In this document: positions 44,415 to 55,161 of the stretch, piece after piece
How the letters are laid out: each line of letters opens with the position of its first letter
Numbering within the stretch: position 1 is the first letter of the stretch
Assembly: GCA_958009055.1 (NCBI GenBank)
Contig: OY253653.1
Location: forward strand, 310,001-374,000
Length of the DNA stretch: 64,000 nt
Reading direction: 5' to 3'
DNA from: Choricystis sp. odSpoLacu1
Lineage: Eukaryota; Chlorophyta; Trebouxiophyceae
Program-made: the position numbers and the translations under genes
The notes under the pieces: model-generated
The model's database searches: none
Told to the model about the DNA's origin: nothing
Seen by the model: only the letters and a program-made list of their open reading frames with translations

Positions 44415-46466
44415 TCATCCCAGTCCCCCCCCCCCCGCCGGCGCGCGCGGCCCCCCCGCAGGTTTGGCCATGATGATCTGGTCCACCCGCAGCACGGTGG
44501 CCGCCACGTCGGCCGCCAGCTTGAGCGCCCACCAGCGCGCGGAGAAAAGGTCGGTCACACCACCCTCCCCCACCGCCAGGTCGCGGGGCGGCCCGCCCGC
44601 CAGGTCCAGCCCCAGGCGGCACACGGTGGATGTGGCGGCATCCGCGGCGGCGGCGGAGGGGGGGGGGCGGGGCGGCGGCGTGGGCGGCGGCGAGCGCGGC
44701 GAGCGCGGCCGTCGCGTCGAGGCCCGCGTTTTCGGCCAGCGTGCGCGGCACCACGTCCAGCGCCGCCCCAAAGGCGGCCAGGGCGCAGCCGTCCAGCCCT
44801 GGGGCGACGGCCGCGTCGGCGCGCAGGCGGGCGGCGAGGGCGGCTTCGACCGCGCCGCCCGCGGGGAGGGAGCGCGAGTCGCGGGCAAGCGCTTTGAAAG
44901 CATTCACCCCCGCGTCCGCGCCACGCTCCAGTTCGTCCAGCAGGGCGTCCGTGGGCCCACGCAGCACGATGGACACGACGCCCGTCGCGGACGCACCGTC
45001 GGCAGCGTCGCCGTCGGCGGTGGCGCCGGCCGCCTGCTCAATCACGACGCACCGCGTGCCGCCCACCTCCCGCTCTGCCACGCTCGCTGCAAACCCCAGG
45101 TCCGCCGCGTTGGGCGCCTCCACCCGGGCGAGAGCGGTGGCCCCCGTGGACCGGCACACGCGCCTCAGGTCAAACTTGGAGGGGACGCGCAGGGCGAGGA
45201 TGCCGGCGCGGTTGAGGTAGTGCAGCGCGATGTCGCCAAACGCGCCGCCCGAAACGACAACCGTCGCGCCCGACGCCGCCACGGCCGCCACCAGGGCCTC
45301 CACCGCAGCCTCTTCCTGGGACGAGTACGCCTCCAGCTCGGCGGCGGAGCGGATGAGGACGGTGCCCTTTGTTTCCGGGCCCGACGTGTCGAACCCCTGG
45401 GCATACACAGCGACCCGTGCGCTCTCCACTTTGGTCACCCTCCCCTCCACCCCGCGCTTGAGGGCGAGCCCCGAGACGAGGGCGGAGGCGAGGGGAGCCC
45501 CGCCGGGGACTTTGACGATGCGCACGTTGTCCATGTTGAAGTTGGACGGGTTGGTGGGGCACACGGCGACGCACGCGCGCGCCGCGAGCGACGACAGAAA
45601 CGCGCCACCAGCCGCGTGCTTGGCCCCCACCGGGCCGAGGAGGCGGGCCGTCACTGCGTCAACATCGCGCACGTCCAGGTCGGCGGAGCCGGGCAGCGCC
45701 AGCGTCTCCATGGCGGCGAGAGCAATCGTCGCCGCACGGTCATACCCGTCTGCCACCTCGCTCGTGTGCAGCCCCTCCCGCAGCAGGCCCTCCGCCTGCA
45801 CCAGCAGCTCGCCCGCGAGGGCGACCACGGTGTTGGTGCCGTCCCCCACCTCCGCGTGGGCGGCTTTGGCGGCGTGCACGATCAGGCGGGCGGCCGGGTG
45901 TTCGACCTCCAGTTCGCTGACGATGGTGGCGGCGTCCGAGGTGACGAAGATTTTGTCCAGGTGGTTGATGACGATCTTTTTCATGCCTGATGTGAGTGGG
46001 GTGGGGGTGTGGGGGTGGTGGGGTGGGTGGGTGCGTGTGGGACAAGGCAAGTGTTTTCTCGCGATCGGGTGGTGCGCCTGTCTTCCCACAGCCCTCCCCA
46101 CACGTCTTCCCTCGATCTTCCTCCCTCTGCCAGCTTGCAACTGCACACATGCAGGCACCACGAGGAGAGGGAGAGGGCGGCGGGGGGCGAGGGCAGGCGT
46201 GGGGGCGCAGCTGGCCGCGGAGCGACCGACGTCAATGGGGGGGGAGGAGAGCGAGAAGAACGCTCCCCACGCGCCCCCAAGCCGCCTCCCCTTCCTTCCT
46301 CCACCCACAGGCTCTCACCGTTGGGCCCCATCGACGTCTTGACGATGGCGGCCAGGGCTTTGCAGGCCTCGATGTTGCGGTAGACAGCGCCCTCCAGCCC
46401 CGCGTAGTGGCGGTGGCCCTCCTTCAGCATGGCCTGCAGGCCGTAGGGCAGGCCGGCGGTGGCCAT
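44415..46466 (-). CDS. CCT8: T-complex protein 1 subunit theta (CCT8)
   Basis: Exons 46466-46319 and 45986-44415 on the minus strand. CCT8 is one of eight subunits of the cytosolic chaperonin that folds actin and tubulin. Visible are YGLQAMLKEGHRHYAGLEG, IVKTSMGPNG joined across the intron to MKKIVINHLDKIFVTSDAAT, and the ATPase motif VGDGTNTVVALAGELL. The last ~100 residues are out of frame: after a 10-G run (44658-44667, minus-strand C10) the conserved end, with DLFSARWWALKLAADVAATV and RVDQIIMAKPAGGP, lies in another frame. Removing one base from the run restores a full-length protein of about 570 aa, so this is probably a sequencing/assembly indel. Confidence 0.9.
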
Positions 46467-46881
46467 GGTGTTGGTGTGATGTGGGGGGTGCTTGTGAGGT
46501 TGGGAGGGGAGGGGGGAGAGGGAGGGAGACGGCGTCTCCTTTCCACAGGATCGAGAGAGCGCGGAGTGAAAGGGAAGGCGAAGAGTTTTTTTTTTTCTTT
46601 CTTTTCGTCTGCTCGACCCCCACACACGCCCACTTTCTTGTTCAAGGAAATCACGCCCTTCCAAAAATCAGCTGCACTCAATGGGCCCGGGTTGCAAAGG
46701 AAAAGAAAACAGTCGGGAAGAGAGGGTGGTGGAAACACACGGGGTGGGGGAAAGAGGGGGGGGGGGGGCATAGAAACAAAGAGGGGGTGACTGCTGGTGG
46801 GGCGCCCGGGGGCCCAGTGCGGCGGTCACAACAGAGAGACGGGTACAAAGAAGGCGACCACGCGCCTTGGACGCTTCCCTC
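46467..46881. other. Intergenic region between SANT gene and CCT8
   Basis: 415 bp holding the CCT8 promoter and the SANT 3' UTR (both minus strand). It includes a T9 run near 46586-46595 and a G-rich run at about 46755-46770; no gene seen. Confidence 0.5.
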
Positions 46882-48285
46882 TCACCCCGACCGCCGCCGC
46901 CGCGCGCTGCCGCCACTCCCCGCGCTCGCAGTCGGCGACGTGCCCCCGGCCCCGCCCCCACCGCGCGCCGATCCGCCCCCACTGTTGGCGGCGGCCGCGG
47001 TGGGCGGGGCGGGCGCGTCGCCGTCCGCGCTGGCGCCGCCGCTGCCGCCACCAGCAGGCGCTGCGGCGGCAGCCACCGGTGGTGGCGCCACCGACCCTCC
47101 CACCGACCCACCACCCGCCACGTCACCACCGCCGCGGTCGCAGCCTTCATCAGCCACGTCGGCTGCAATGGATTCAGGGGTGGGCACCGCGGGGTCGTGT
47201 GGCTGCTGCGCGGGCTCGGTGCGCGCGCCGCCTTCGCCACCCGGCGGCGCCACCCCGTCCGCCGGCAGAGTCCCCACCCTCGCCGCCGGCAGAAAGTTGT
47301 CGGCCAACTCCACGTTGAGGCGGACGGGGAGGGGGGGCATGGCCGCCATGACGCCTCCAGCAGCTGACATTGATCTCAAAATGGCCAAAATGTTGTCCCG
47401 GAACGTCACCAACAACGCTGTGTTCGCGGCCACCCGCAGCCGCGCCATATTGCACTTGAACGCGGTGAGCAGCGCGTAGTTGGCTTCCAGCAGCCGCGCG
47501 ATCTCGGCGTCCGCGGGGGTGGCGGGCGGCGTGCCCGCCGCGCCGCCCCGCGCGCCGGGGGAGGATGCGGACGCGGCCGCTGCAGCGGCGGCAGCGGCGG
47601 CTGCCGCCGCAGCGGACGCTCCCGGCGCCGCCAGGGCGGCCCCCAGACCCAGGGCGGCGGCATGGTGCCGCGCTGCCGCCAGCGGGGGCGGCGGCGCGGA
47701 CGCCAGCCCCGCCACTCCATTCAGGGGTGGGGCAGTCCCCATGGCGGCGGGCGCAAAGCCTGCGGCTGCAGCGGCTGCAGCGGCTGCAGCGGCCGCCCGG
47801 TCGGCGGCGGACCGCTTTTTGCCGGAACGCGACGCAGGCGGCGCGCGCTTGCGCACGGGGGGCGACGCCACGGCCGGCGGGGCCGCGGTGGCGGTCACCG
47901 CCAGCCAGCGGGCACGCAGGGCGACGTCGCGCACCGTCTTGCGGGGCAGGGCGGCGGCGGCGCGGGCGTAGCTGATGTAGAGGAGGGAGGGTGAGGGGAG
48001 GGTGAGGAGGGGAGGAGCGAGCGGCTCGCTTGCCTCTTTTCTCGCTCTCTCTCCCCTCGCGTTCTCCCACCACCCTCCGCCTCTCTTATTGACACACACA
48101 AAAAAAAAAGAAAAAGAAAAAAAAAACACTCACCGCTCCAGCGGCGGGTGGCGCTCGGGCGGCAGCTTGGCTAGCACCGCGTCCAGGGCCGCCTGCTCGC
48201 CCGAGTCCCACTCGGCTGCCGCCGCGTCGGCGGGGCGGACGGCCAGCACGGCGGCCGCGACAGCGGGGGTGGCCAGGGTGGTCAT
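46882..48285 (-). CDS. SANT/Myb-like nuclear protein of a plant-conserved family
   Basis: Exons 48285-48134 and 47971-46882, phase-consistent, about 413 aa. A SANT/Myb-like helix trio spans the intron: AEWDSGEQAALDAVLAKLP, then RYARAAAALPRKTVRDVALR and ARWL, matching plant proteins with KTVRDVALRCRWM. A KKRSAADR basic patch, poly-Ala tracts and a second conserved block (IARLLEANYALLTAFKCNMA, FRDNILAILRSM, MPPLPVRLN) follow, then a Gly/Ala/Pro-rich tail. The plant homologues are described only as SANT/Myb-domain proteins; a role in transcription or chromatin is inferred. Confidence 0.72.
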
Positions 48286-48770
48286 AGCGATTGGACGCTG
48301 GTGCAGTGGACGGTTGTGCCCGCTGCAGAGAGGAGGGCGGGCGAGACAGAAAGTCCAACCAAAAATTGGCTGGACGGGAGGGGACGCGGAAAAGTGTGTG
48401 TGCCCCCCGCAGTCCTTCCCCCACGCCCGACCCACACACGCGGGCGGGGAGTGTGTAGTTTTTTTGTGGACGTGGGAGTGGGAGGCAGACGGCACCAGAG
48501 GCGAGCTGCCCCCCCGACAGCGCAAAGAAAAGGCTTGATGCGAATGAGCCGCGAGGCGTCGCGCACAGCCTCACTCTGTTTCTCCAGCCTTATCCTTCTC
48601 TCATCAGCAGCCCCTCGGTTCTTTTCTACACACACACAGAATGGCTGGGTCGCCAGTTTTTTTCTCAGCGAAAACACCAGTCCAACTAAAATAAAATAAA
48701 AAAGCAAAACACAGGAGGTGAAAACGGGTCGGTCTGAGTGCCCTTTCCTCCCACACTCACTTTTCATCCA
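48286..48770. other. Intergenic region upstream of SANT gene
   Basis: 485 bp between two minus-strand genes. No ORF with recognisable content; an A/T-richer patch (48650-48725) borders the L27 end. Confidence 0.5.
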
Positions 48771-49473
48771 TCACGCCTCCTCCGGCACAATCGACACCGT
48801 CTTGCGCCCGGTGCGCCTGTCCTTGCCAAACGTGACGACGCCGGGGGACAGGGCAAACAGGGTGTGGTCCCGGCCCTGAGGGAAAGAGGTGGTGTGAAGT
48901 GTGAGTGAACAAAATTTGTTTGTGCTATTTCTGTTTTTGCGACCTGGCAACAGTCGCCCGCTGCACCCACGCCGCCCCCCTCTCCCCGCGCGCCCGCCCC
49001 CTGGACACGCTCCACGGGAGTCTAGGAGCGTGTACACAGGCACAAAACACATTCTCCCTCTCTTTTTCTCTCTCCACACCCACCATCCCGACGCCGTCGC
49101 CCGCGTGCACGCGCGTGCCGCGCTGGCGCACAATGATGGCGCCCGCCCCCGCCCGCGCCCCGCCAAACAGTTTGACGCCCAGCATTTTGGGCAGCTGGTT
49201 GCCTCGGTTGTTGGTGGAGCCGCCCTGTTTTTTGGTGGCACTGAAGAGAGGAGGTGGGAGAGGGTTGAGGAGCGTCCACACTTCTCTCCTGCTTGTGATC
49301 TTTGCTCCCAGCTCCATCATCTTCTCTCACCTTCGCAATTGCTGGCACAACGCTGCGCTGTCCGTCCACACGGGCAGGCCCGCCGATCCGCAGGCCGCGC
49401 CGCTGCCGCACGGGGGCGCCCACCACCGCGCCGCCAGGGCGGGCACGGAGGAGGCCAGGCGGCGGGTGGACAT
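48771..49473 (-). CDS. Organellar ribosomal protein L27 (bL27), probably mitochondrial
   Basis: Three exons on the minus strand, 49473-49331, 49240-49084, 48875-48771, in phase, 134 aa. The first 47 residues ([20 protein letters not shown]...) form an amphipathic, Arg-containing presequence. The mature part is classic L27: [52 protein letters not shown] and [17 protein letters not shown]. bL27 contacts tRNA at the peptidyl transferase centre. The C-terminal [14 protein letters not shown] and the presequence favour mitochondria over plastid, but the choice is uncertain. Confidence 0.88.
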
Positions 49474-50300
49474 AGTTTGACTGTGTGGGGTGGTGTGTGG
49501 GAGGGAGAAAGCAGGGGGTGCACAGCACACACGCGGGCGCGCGGGGATTCGTGTCAAAAGCCCGGGGCGGGAGGAGTGACGCTGCTTTCGTTGCTTGTCA
49601 CTCTCACTTTCCTCCTCAAATCCAGGTGCGTCTCTCCTCGCGTGTGTCGGTCGCCCTCGCTCCCTCGCCCCCGACGCGCACCGCTCTCGCCAGTCCTCCT
49701 CTCGTCACCCCGGGCCACAGGGCCGGGGCTGGCGCGTGAGGCGCGCGAGCCGCGCGCGTCCTCCCGCACGGGCACGCCAGCGCGGTCTCCTCTGCGCGGG
49801 GCGCTGCAACGCGCACACCCCTCCACCCTCCCTCATCGCGCCCCCGATTGACGCGTGGCTTCTGGCGGCCTTGTCGGGGCGCGGTGGTGGGGTGGGGAGA
49901 GGGTAGGCGAGGGCGGGAGGCGCCCGCGTGCGCACCGAAACACAAACGAAACGCGTGATACGAAATGCAATTCCCCCCCGCCGCGCCCTCCCTGCCTTCA
50001 TACTCTCCCTGATGGCGCCCGGGTGTCGGCAGTGACTTGGTCGTGCAACAGACGCACGAGGCGGAGGCGTGGGGCGTGTTTCTTTGCGATGCCTGCCTGT
50101 CGCGTCAGCGGGCGACGCCCAAAACGCCCGCCATTCTCACCCTCTTCGCACCCACCTTCCCCCCACACCCAGCCCGAGTCGTCGGCCTGTCACCTGGGCA
50201 CGACACCCACCCACCCACACCGTCTACACCCCCCACAACCATCGCCACCACGGCGGCCACGTCCCTGCCGTCTGGGCGCGGTCTCCTGCCGCCGCCGCAG
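49474..50300. other. Divergent intergenic region L27 / bZIP
   Basis: 827 bp. It may contain a 5' non-coding exon or leader of the bZIP gene, because a CCGCCGCAG immediately precedes the chosen ATG. Open frames here lack recognisable content; CA/CT-rich stretches occur at 50150-50240. Confidence 0.4.
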
Positions 50301-51303
50301 ATGACCGACCAGGACGCGGAGCCCGCGCCCGCCGCCTACGCCGCCCCGCCCCCGCCCCTCCCGCCCGCCCGCATCGCGGGCAACCTGTCTGTGGAAGACT
50401 TCACCGCCGTGTGGCGCGCCCAGCAGGCGGGGTTTGGGGGGCACGGCAGCGCGGGCGCGTTTTCGCGCACCGACTCCGAAATCGCTTTCCAGGACTGGAT
50501 CAAGCGCATCCCGTCCGCCTCAAACCTGGCCAGTGCTGCGGGCGGAGGCGGAGGTGGAGGAGGAGGCGGAGGCGTGCACGTGGGCGACGACGCGGCCGCC
50601 GCGCCTGCACCCGCGGGCGGCAGCCGCGGCCTCGCGCCGCCACCCTCCGCTGGCGGCCTCAAAGTGGGCGGCATCCCTCGTGTCCCGTCTCTCGACCTGC
50701 TGCGCCAGCTGGTGGCGGTGTCCGGGGGCCCCGGGTCGCCGCCCCCCCCCCCGGGCGCCCTGCCGCCGCTCGGCAAGCCGCCAGCCGGCGACGACGCGCC
50801 CCCCCCTGCGCGGCCGGGGGCGGCGCCCCGGCCCCGCCCCCGGGTCCGCCCCCCCCCGCGGCCGGTCGTCAGGCGGTGGGGGCGGCTCCGGCGCGCCCTC
50901 GGCGGCCGGCGGCGACAGCGAGCGCGACGCGCCGCCCCTCAACACCGATGACATGACCAAGGCCGAAATCCGGCGCGCCCGCCGCATGCTGTCCAACCGG
51001 GAGTCGGCCCGCCGGTCGAGGCGGCGCAAGCAGGAGCACCTGGCGTCGCTGGAGGGGGAGTTGGCGCGGTTGGCGGCTGAGAATGCTGCCCTGGTCGCAC
51101 GGTGTGTCGCCCTCGAGCGGGGCGCCCTGGGCGACGCGGGCGCAGAGCTGGCCCGCCTGCGCGAGGAGAACCTGGCTCTGCGCACTGATGCCCAAGAAGC
51201 CGCCGCTGTGGCGCGCGCGCCGTCGGCGGGGGGTGGCAGTGCGTCCGAGGGCGAGGGGGAGGGGGATGACGCGCAGGCCGCCAAGCGGGCCAAGCGCCGG
51301 TGA
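50301..51303 (+). CDS. bZIP transcription factor, plant C-group (Opaque2-like)
   Basis: ATG at 50301. The N-terminal region has SVEDFTAVWRAQ, FQDWIKRIPSASNL, a Gly run and Pro-rich segments. The bZIP domain is RRMLSNRESARRSRRRKQEH followed by Leu heptads (LASLEGELARLAAENAALVA, LERGALG, LARLREENLAL), matching plant C-group factors. It should bind ACGT-core DNA as a dimer in the nucleus. The N-terminal part and the bZIP part are in different frames; the break fits the C9 run at 50849-50857, and one base fewer restores a protein of about 333 aa. An upstream exon cannot be excluded. A (GA)n tract starts in the stop codon. Confidence 0.78.
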
Positions 51304-51548
51304 GAGAGAGAGAGAGTGTGTGTGGTGCCATGCCATTCCTTCAACGAAGGGGCAAGGTGCACACGCGAGCGAGAGACGAGCGAGAGAGAGATAGGAGAGG
51401 GATGACTGATAAAAACCACCTTTTTTTTTGCCACACAGAAACACCAACTTTTTCGCACAACCCTTTTTGTGCCGAGCGGGAGCGGAATCGAGCGCGTGTG
51501 CGTGTGTAACAACTCATTTTATCCCGAGAGAGAGTGTGCAAACACATT

Positions 51549-52262
51549 TCAAACAAACCCGCATCGCCTCGCGCCGTCGTTGTCGCTCCTGCCCACCGTC
51601 GCCAGCCGCGCCGCCAGCGCCGCCCGCGCCACGGTCAACCTCAACCCGCGCTCGGCCTGGGTGCCTGGCGCTTCCGCGTCAAACACGGCGGCGGCGCGGG
51701 CGTCGACTTCGGTGTAGAGTTGATCAAGGCTCATCGCACCGAGCGCTGCCGCCTGTGCCACCGCCCCCTCATCCACCGCGCCATCGTCTGAATCGTCCGA
51801 CGCCCAGGACGTCCACCACTCTGCGCCCGATGGGAAAGGTTGGCCGGGGCCCGCGCGGGGGGGGGTGTGGCCGCGCGCCGCGGCGGTCCGCGCGCCCACA
51901 GTTTCACAGGCAGTCACCAGCACACGGAACGCGGCCCCCGCGTCCCGGTCCCCGCTGCCGCCATGCTTGTCGGGATGCACAAACCCGGCCAGCTTGCGAA
52001 ACGCGGCCGAGACGGCGCCCGCCGGCAGGTCGTCGACGGGCGGCAGGCGCAGCAGGGTGGCTGCGTCGATCCCCGCGGCCGCCCCCACCCGCAGCCTCGC
52101 CGCCTCCAGCCGCCGCCTCACGGCGCGCGACACGGTGGGTGGGGCGGCCAGCACGGTCTCCAGGTGGGTGTAGGCGGCCGACACGGTGGCGGGGGTGGGG
52201 GAGGCGAGGGCCGCGGCGGCAGAGGAGAGTGCAGCGTGTGCCGCTGCGTCGGCGTGTGCCAT
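51549..52262 (-). CDS. J-domain (DnaJ-like) protein, small
   Basis: Single exon, 237 aa. A degenerate J-domain lies in the middle: LLRLPPVDDLPAGAVSAAFR then KLAGFVHPDKHGGSGDRDAG, with the essential HPD intact, and FRVLVTACETV. It is preceded by an Ala-rich helical region and followed by an acidic segment (SWASDDSDDG). The HPD motif implies an Hsp70 co-chaperone; client and compartment are unknown. No signal peptide or transmembrane segment. Only 34 bp separate its ATG from the end of the next gene upstream on the same strand. Confidence 0.7.
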   Translation of the reverse strand: MAHADAAAHAALSSAAAALASPTPATVSAAYTHLETVLAAPPTVSRAVRRRLEAARLRVGAAAGIDAATLLRLPPVDDLPAGAVSAAFRKLAGFVHPDKHGGSGDRDAGAAFRVLVTACETVGARTAAARGHTPPRAGPGQPFPSGAEWWTSWASDDSDDGAVDEGAVAQAAALGAMSLDQLYTEVDARAAAVFDAEAPGTQAERGLRLTVARAALAARLATVGRSDNDGARRCGFV

Positions 52263-52296
52263 TTTTTTAAGCTTTTTTTTTCAGTTACTGCTTCTC

Positions 52297-52661
52297 TCAC
52301 GATCCAGAAGGCGGCGTGCCACCCACGCTGTGAAGGGTGGCGGCGTAGTCGGCGTCCAGCTGGGCGAGGTGTTGGGGCAGGCGCGCTATGGCCTGGAGAA
52401 GAGAGAGGGAGGTTGGTGTGACCGCCCCAAGCAACCGCGCTGTCTCACAAAATCAACATCCTTTCCCTCTCTCACTCCACTCACCGCCTGCGTCCTCTCG
52501 ACCGCGCTCTCGCGGTCGGCGGTCGCGGTCGCGGCGCGCGCGACGCTCGCAGTGCCGCTCTCGCGCCTCGCTGCGGTCAGGGCTCGAGCGACAGCGTCCA
52601 CGGTGGCGGCGGCTGCGTCGGACAGAGTGTCGCGCAGGGCCAGCGGGGCGGGGGGGTGCAT
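52297..52661 (-). CDS. Small coiled-coil protein (90 aa), unknown
   Basis: Two exons on the minus strand, 52661-52485 and 52392-52297, GT-AG, phase 0. The product begins MHPPAPLALRDTLSDAAAA, continues as an uninterrupted amphipathic helix (VDAVARALTAARRESGTASV, ESAVERTQA), and after the intron ends AIARLPQHLAQLDADY ... GGTPPSGS. Size and helical content resemble small subunits of BLOC-1/BORC-type complexes, but there is no specific match. Support is the clean splice sites, phase and conserved gene spacing. Confidence 0.5.
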
Positions 52662-52858
52662 TGAAAAGCAGCTCGCGCGAAGACGACTAATCGCGTGAAG
52701 CTCTGTCGTAAAGAGAGCGACGAAAAAACAACACCCTCCTTTGCTCCCCGTTTCGGAGCGCGCCCTCTCTCTCTCTGGTCGCGGCGCACACGCACACACA
52801 CGCACACTATACTCACTCAAACAACAATCGCCACGCCATACCAACACACCCCTCCCCA
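52662..52858. promoter_or_regulatory. Divergent promoter region coiled-coil protein / SecE
   Basis: 197 bp between opposite start codons with CA repeats around 52790-52806. No core-promoter motif recognised. Confidence 0.4.
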
Positions 52859-53110
52859 ATGCGCCTCCCCACCCCCCCGACTCCCCGCCTCCTGCTGGCC
52901 CGCACCCCGCGCGCCGCCCCGCTCCGCCCCCTCCCCCGCCCCCCGGCCGCAGGGGCGCCCGCTCAACCCGGGCGCGACCCTCGCGACGCCGAGGACGACG
53001 TGGCGTCCGCCGCGCTGGACGCCGCGCCGGTGGCTGCCGAGCCGGTGCAGGCGGAGGCGATGGAGGGCGGCGGTGGCTCTGTGCCCGCACAACAGGTGCG
53101 TGTGCGTGTG

Positions 53111-53149
<39 letters not shown>

Positions 53150-53462
53150 CCATTGGCAAGGGAGACTGGGCGAGGAGGGCAAGCAAACACACCGGCTGAG
53201 CCCGCCTTCCCATTTCCTTCAGCCCGACGACCCGCTCACCGCGCTCCGCTCCGCCCGCCCCCCCTCCACACCCTCTGCACCACCCTCCCCCCCCGGCAAC
53301 ACCATCACCGACGTCCTGGCTGAAGCCAAACTGATCGAGTGGCCGTCGTTGACGGCGGCGTTGAAGGACACGGCGCTGGTTGTGGGGATTGTGGCGGGGT
53401 CTGCGGTCGTGGTCTTCATCATTAATTCTGGCTTGGCAGAGGTGTCAAAACTCGTCTACTGA
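52859..53462 (+). CDS. Plastid SecE preprotein translocase subunit
   Basis: Exons 52859-53095 and 53223-53462, phase 0, 158 aa. A Pro/Arg-rich transit peptide (MRLPTPPTPRLLLARTPRAA) is followed by an acidic linker and the SecE signature AEAKLIEWPSLTAALKDTAL, with the conserved EWP before a single transmembrane helix (VVGIVAGSAVVVFIINSGLA) and a short end EVSKLVY. SecE stabilises the SecY channel in the thylakoid membrane. Length and single helix fit chloroplast SecE. The intron consists largely of a (GT)n microsatellite starting right after the donor. Confidence 0.85.
53098..53147. repeat. (GT)n microsatellite at SecE intron donor
   Basis: About 50 nt of GT with two GC interruptions, starting within the splice donor at 53096. 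Confidence 0.95.
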
Positions 53463-53604
53463 TGGCGTGGGGGAGAGAGAGAGAGAGAGAGAGGACTCTG
53501 TGTGTGTGCACACCCTTTTTTTTATGTTTGGAGAGGAAAAAGAAGACACTGGTTTTTTCACACACCGAAAAGACACCCCCCCCTAAAAACACACACACGC
53601 CATG

Positions 53605-54956
53605 TCACCCTTCCAGCGCCGCCGCCCCGGAAATGATCTCGATCAGCTCCGTCGTGATGGCGGCCTGGCGCGACCTGTTGTAGGTGAGCGTCAGGTTGCC
53701 CAGAATCTCGCTCGCGTTCTTGGTCGACGACTCCATCGCGCTCATGCGGGCCGCCTGCTCCGAACAGTTGTTCTCCAGCAGCGCGTTGTACAGCACGGTG
53801 GCCAACGAGAATTCAGCCAGGTCGGCCAACAGTTCGGCGCGGTCGGGGCCTTCCACCTCGTACGCGTCGAGCGACCCGCCCGCCTCCGCCGCTTTTTCGA
53901 GCGACGCAGGCGACAGCACCGTCGCCACCGTCGGCTTGAACGAGATGGCGGACACAAACCTGTTGAACACGATGCGGGCGGCATCGTACTCGGTGCGCAG
54001 CAGGATGTCGGCGACGGCGGTGGCCACGCCAAACGTGGTCTTGACTTTGCCGACGTCGGCGACCGTGGCCGCAATCGCGTTGGCGTCCGTGCGCCCCAGC
54101 TGGGACTTGCCTTTCTCGCCAATGACCACGTACTCGGCCACCTTGCCGTCGGCCGAGCCGACGGCGCCCACAGTGGCACGAGAGTATTTGGCGACCGCAG
54201 AGTTGATGCCGCCGCACAGGCCCTTGTCCGACGTCACTGCCACCGTCAGATTCTTCTCCACGTCGGCGTCGGGCGTGTCCCCCAGCAGGCGGAAGAGGGG
54301 GCGCACCATGCCGCGCGACGACTCGGTGGCGGCCTGGGCGACCCGCATTTTGGAGGCGGCCACCATCTTCATGGCGGACGTGATTTTTTGGATGTTGCGC
54401 ACGGAGCGCATGCGTTGTTGGACTGTTTGGTGTGTGGTGAGGGGGGGGGGGGGGAGGTGAGTGAGGAGGGTCCAGGCGGGGAGGGAGGTGGTGGTCGTGC
54501 GACCCAAAAAGAGGCGCAGCGCGCGCCATCGCGCTCTCGCCCGCGCGCCCCCCACGCGCGCCTCTCCCTCCCTTTCCGTCGCCCCGGAGCCATGCTCGAG
54601 CACGCAACCGTCGATCCGGGGGCGTGGCCTGGCAGGCAGCGGCTGTTGGCGCCAGACAGCAGGAATGGCACCCTCATCCATGGGGGTGCCCTTTCTCCCC
54701 CCAACACTCACGTGCTTGGCCCGAAATGAGGCGAGCGCCCGCCGCCACGCCAAGGCTGTGTGTGTAGGCGAGTGAAAGGGGGTGGTGGTGAGAGGAGGAG
54801 TGTGCGTGGTGGGCGGGGAGAGAGAGGCACCCTCTCTCAACGGCGGCCTCTCCACCCCCTTCTCCTCACGCACCCTGCCGCGGCCTGCGCCTCGGCGGCG
54901 CCGCCCACCAGGGCGCGCGCGCCCAGCAACAGCTTGGCGCCGGACTGGCGGCGCAT
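53605..54956 (-). CDS. ATP5F1C: Mitochondrial ATP synthase gamma subunit
   Basis: Three exons, 54956-54874, 54755-54712 (44 nt) and 54422-53605, about 314 aa (yeast 311). Without the 44-nt exon the phases of exons 1 and 3 do not match; with it they do, giving a presequence (MRRQSGAKLLLGARALVGGA...) leading into QQRMRSVRNIQKITSAMKMV. Gamma is the rotating shaft of F1. The TSDKGLCGGINSAVAKY motif and the C-terminal helix MSAMESSTKNASEILGNLTL, NRSRQAAITTELIEIISGAA are intact. There is no regulatory disulfide insertion of plastid gamma, so it is mitochondrial. It is divergent from the SDR gene. Confidence 0.93.
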
Positions 54957-55161
54957 GGTGTTGTGTGTGTGTGAGGGGGGCGCGCGAGGGAACGAAGCAC
55001 GCGTCGCAGGCGCGGAATTTCTTTGCAGACTGATTTTTCAACCCTCACTCTCTTCTTTTTCGTTTTTCGGTTTCGGGCGCCCGACTGACACACTCTATTC
55101 ACACGCGCCACGCGTGCAGGCATTCCGCACACTGCACGCACACTCAACGCAAAACACACCA
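54957..55161. promoter_or_regulatory. Divergent promoter region ATP gamma / SDR
   Basis: 205 bp between opposite start codons with a T-rich patch at 55025-55070. Confidence 0.4.

Noticed and set aside
44415..44670. CCT8 as a pseudogene
   Set aside because: Only one base in a homopolymer separates two intact conserved segments and the rest of the gene has no lesions, so an assembly indel is simpler.
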